Positions 61,618-64,000 of a DNA stretch of 64,000 nt are shown piece by piece. The stretch is from Siphonodentalium dalli (lineage: Eukaryota; Mollusca; Scaphopoda; Gadilida; Siphonodentaliidae), in NCBI GenBank assembly GCA_032622095.1, contig CP136069.1, positions 103,880,278 to 103,944,277 on the forward strand, in the 5' to 3' direction. Under the pieces are notes generated by a model. That model did no database searches. It was not told the origin of the DNA and was given only the letters and a program-made list of their open reading frames with translations. The position numbers were made by a program, and so were the translations under genes. The first letter of the stretch is position 1, and each line of letters begins with the position of its first letter.

Positions 61618-62224
61618 TAGAAGGTGACCCGACTTCGTCCGGGCTTTGACCTTGAATTGACCATTTTGAAGGTCAAGGTCAGTTGGGGTAACGATTTGAC
61701 CCGTCCAAAACACTGCCCGGACAAAAGTAACACTACGTATAAAATTTCGTCGAAATCCCATCAAAATTGGCGATTTGACCTTGAATTGACCCGAGTTCAA
61801 GGTCAAGGTCACGTCGCACGGGCAAATGAATATGCTTATGAGACTCCCCATACGAAAATACCCCCACATACCAAGTTTCATCGAAATCCCGTGATATTCG
61901 GGCGTTTGACCTTGAAATGACACGATTTCAAGGTCAATGTCACGTCGCACGGGCAAATTAATAGGTTTATGCCACTCCCCGGCCGAAGGTACCCCCACAT
62001 ACCAAGTTTCATCGCAATCCCGTGATATTCGGGCGTTTGACCTTGAAATTACCCGATTGCAAGGTCAACGTCACGTCGCACGGACAAATTAATAGGCCTA
62101 TGTCACTCCCCGGCCGAAAATACCCCCACATACCAAGTTTCATCGAAATCGGCTCGGTCGTTTTCGAGTCCATCGATAACAGACAGACAGACACACACAT
62201 ACACACAGATCTTCCAAAATATAT
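61618..62224. mobile_element. Family C element: about 130-bp units, GACA tail
   Basis: Four units of about 130 bp with TTTGACCTTGAAATGACACG, AAGGTCACGTCGCACGGGC and ACCAAGTTTCATCGAAATCC, then ACAGACAGACAGACACAC (62178 on) and TATATAATAGACTAG. It begins ACTAGAAGGTGACCCGACTT. Confidence 0.85.
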
Positions 62225-62228
62225 AATA

Positions 62229-64000
62229 GACTAGCCGATGAGCCCGACGTTGTCCGGGCTATTGAAAAACTAAATTTCAAGTCGATAGCTCTACCCGTTT
62301 CCGAGATCTGGTCTGCGCATGCGCGAAGCTGGCGTCGCACGGGCTCGGCGACCCGATAAAATTCGTATCCGGGGCAAGATACATTCACATAGCAAATTTC
62401 AAGTCGATAGCTCCACCCGTTTCCGAGATCTCGTCTGCGCATGCGCGAAGCTGGTGTCGCACGGGCTCGGCGACCCGATATAATTCGTATCCGGGGCAAG
62501 ATACATTCACATAGCAAATTTCAAGTCGATAGCTCCACCCGTTTCCGAGATCTCGTCTGCGCATGCGCGAAGCGGCGCCGCACGGGCTCGCCAATACGAC
62601 AACGTTCACCGCCTGGTCAAACTACACTCACGTACCAAGTTTCGTCCCGATCGGTCGAGAATCGTAGATTTGTATTAATGACAGACAGACAGACAGACAG
62701 ACATACAGACAGAGGTCTTCAAAATATATAAGAGACTAGCCGATGAGCCCGACGTTGTCCGAGCTATTCAAAAACCAAATTTCAAGTCGATAGCTCCACC
62801 CGTTTCCGAGATCTGGTCGGGCTATTCAAAAACCAAATTTCAAGTCGATAGCTCCACCCGTTTCCGAGATCTGGTCTGCGCATGCGCGAAGCTGGTGTCG
62901 CACGGGCTCGGCGACCCGATATAATTCGTATCCGGGGCAAGATACATTCACATAGCAAATTTCAAGTCGATAGCTCCACCCGTTTCCGAGATCTCGTCTG
63001 CGCATGCGCGAAGCGGCGCCGCACGGGCTCGCCAATACGACAACGTTCACCGCCTGGTCAAACTACACTCACGTACCAAGTTTCGTCCCGATCGGTCGAG
63101 AATCGTAGATTTGTATTAATGACAGACAGACAGACAGACAGACATACAGACAGAGGTCTTCAAAATATATAAGAGACTAGCCGATGAGCCCGACGTTGTC
63201 CGGGCTATTCAAAAACAAAATTTCAAGTCGATAGCTCTACCCGTTTCCGAGATCTGGTCTGCGCATGCGCGAAGCTGGCGTCGCACGGACTCGGCGACCC
63301 GATAAAATTCGTATCCGGGGCAAGATACATTCACATAGCAAATTTCAAGTCGATAGCTCCACCCGTTTCCGAGATCTCGTCTGCGCATGCGCGAAGCTGG
63401 ATCCGATAAAATTCGTATCCGGGGCAAGATACATTCACATTCCAAATTTCAAGTCGATAGCTCTACCCGTTTCCGAGATCTGGTCTGCGCATGCGCGAAG
63501 CTGGCGTCGCGCGGACTCGGCGACCCGATAAAATTCGTATCCGGGGCAAGATACATTCACATAGTAAATTTCAAGTCGATAGCTCCACCCGTTTCCGAGA
63601 TCTCGTCTGCGCTTGCGCGAAGCTGGACCCGATAAAAGTCGTATCCGGGGCAAGATACATTCACATTCCAAATTTCAAGTCGATAGCTCCACCCGTTTCC
63701 GAGATCTGGTCTGCGCATGCGCGAAGCTGGCGTCGCACGGGCTCGGCGACCCGATAAAATTCGTATACGGGGCAAGATACATTCACATACCAAATTTCAA
63801 GTAGATAGCTCCACCCGTTTCCGAGATCTCGTCTGCGCATGCGCGAAGCTGGCGTCGCACGGGCTCGGGGACCCGATAAATTTCGTATCCGGGGCAAGAT
63901 ACATTCACATAGCAAATTTCAAGTCGATAGCTCCACCCGTTCCCGAGATCTCGTCTGCGCATGCGCGAAGCGGGCGCCGCACGGGCTCGCCAATACGACA
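62229..64000. mobile_element. Family D elements in tandem: about 121-bp units, GACA tails
   Basis: Units of about 121 bp (TTTCAAGTCGATAGCTCCAC, CCGTTTCCGAGATCT, TCTGCGCATGCGCGAAGC, GATAAAATTCGTATCCGGGG) recur at 62274, 62395, 62516 and on to the window end. Whole elements repeat: CTAGCCGATGAGCCCGACGT opens at about 62231, 62737 and 63177, and the first two close with CGTCCCGATCGGTCGAGAAT, (GACA)n and AATATATAAGAGACTAG. The array continues past the window. Frames of 60-125 codons on both strands are repeat artefacts. Confidence 0.9.

Noticed and set aside
62231-63190. CCGATGAGCCCG as hammerhead ribozyme cores
   Set aside because: CUGAUGA reads CCGATGA and no GAAA follows the stem; it is a short hairpin at element ends only.
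44200-64000. N-terminal exons of SLC20 (GANDVANS half)
   Set aside because: Searched by eye on the minus strand; no segment with the signature and splice sites was found. They may be outside the window.

Overview
The window is animal genomic DNA: spliced genes with GT-AG introns, very low coding density, and layered DNA transposons, LINE remnants, tandem satellites and microsatellites. Family types (ISL2EU, SCAND3/KRBA2-type integrase, Tx1-like LINE, short repeats with GGAC or GACA tails) suggest a marine invertebrate such as a mollusc, brachiopod or hemichordate. I cannot name the phylum from sequence alone.

The only host gene I can support is the 3' half of a SLC20/PiT sodium-phosphate cotransporter on the minus strand. 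Five exons (44153-44192, 41244-41296, 35304-35410, 21653-21838, 17870-18110) join in one open frame of 208 codons plus stop. The 5' exons, coding the N-terminal half, were not found and probably lie beyond the right edge. Almost everything between 18 and 44 kb is therefore intronic repeat sequence.

Layout: 1-8.6 kb, a 163-bp satellite with poly-C tracts and higher-order structure. 8.6-17.1 kb, old retroelement debris (LINE endonuclease fragment, broken integrase gene) and small tandem arrays. 17.9-44.2 kb, the SLC20 exons and their introns. The intron at 21839-35303 holds an apparently intact ISL2EU DNA transposon (24485-29609, two convergent genes: THAP/DDE transposase and SAP-SWIM-YqaJ nuclease) and, beside it, a 4.6-kb foldback element (29628-34242). 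44.2-58 kb, more non-autonomous elements, a Tx1-like LINE, several palindromic MITEs and a TTAA-flanked foldback. 58.7-64 kb, tandem-repeat non-autonomous elements with microsatellite tails.

The clearest discovery is a nested insertion. One old dispersed repeat received ISL2EU (2-bp AT duplication) and the foldback element (8-bp duplication CTCAGATA/G) at sites only 8 bp apart. A second copy of the same old repeat, inverted at about 54.2-54.4 kb, keeps both target sites empty, which fixes the ends and duplications of both elements to the base.
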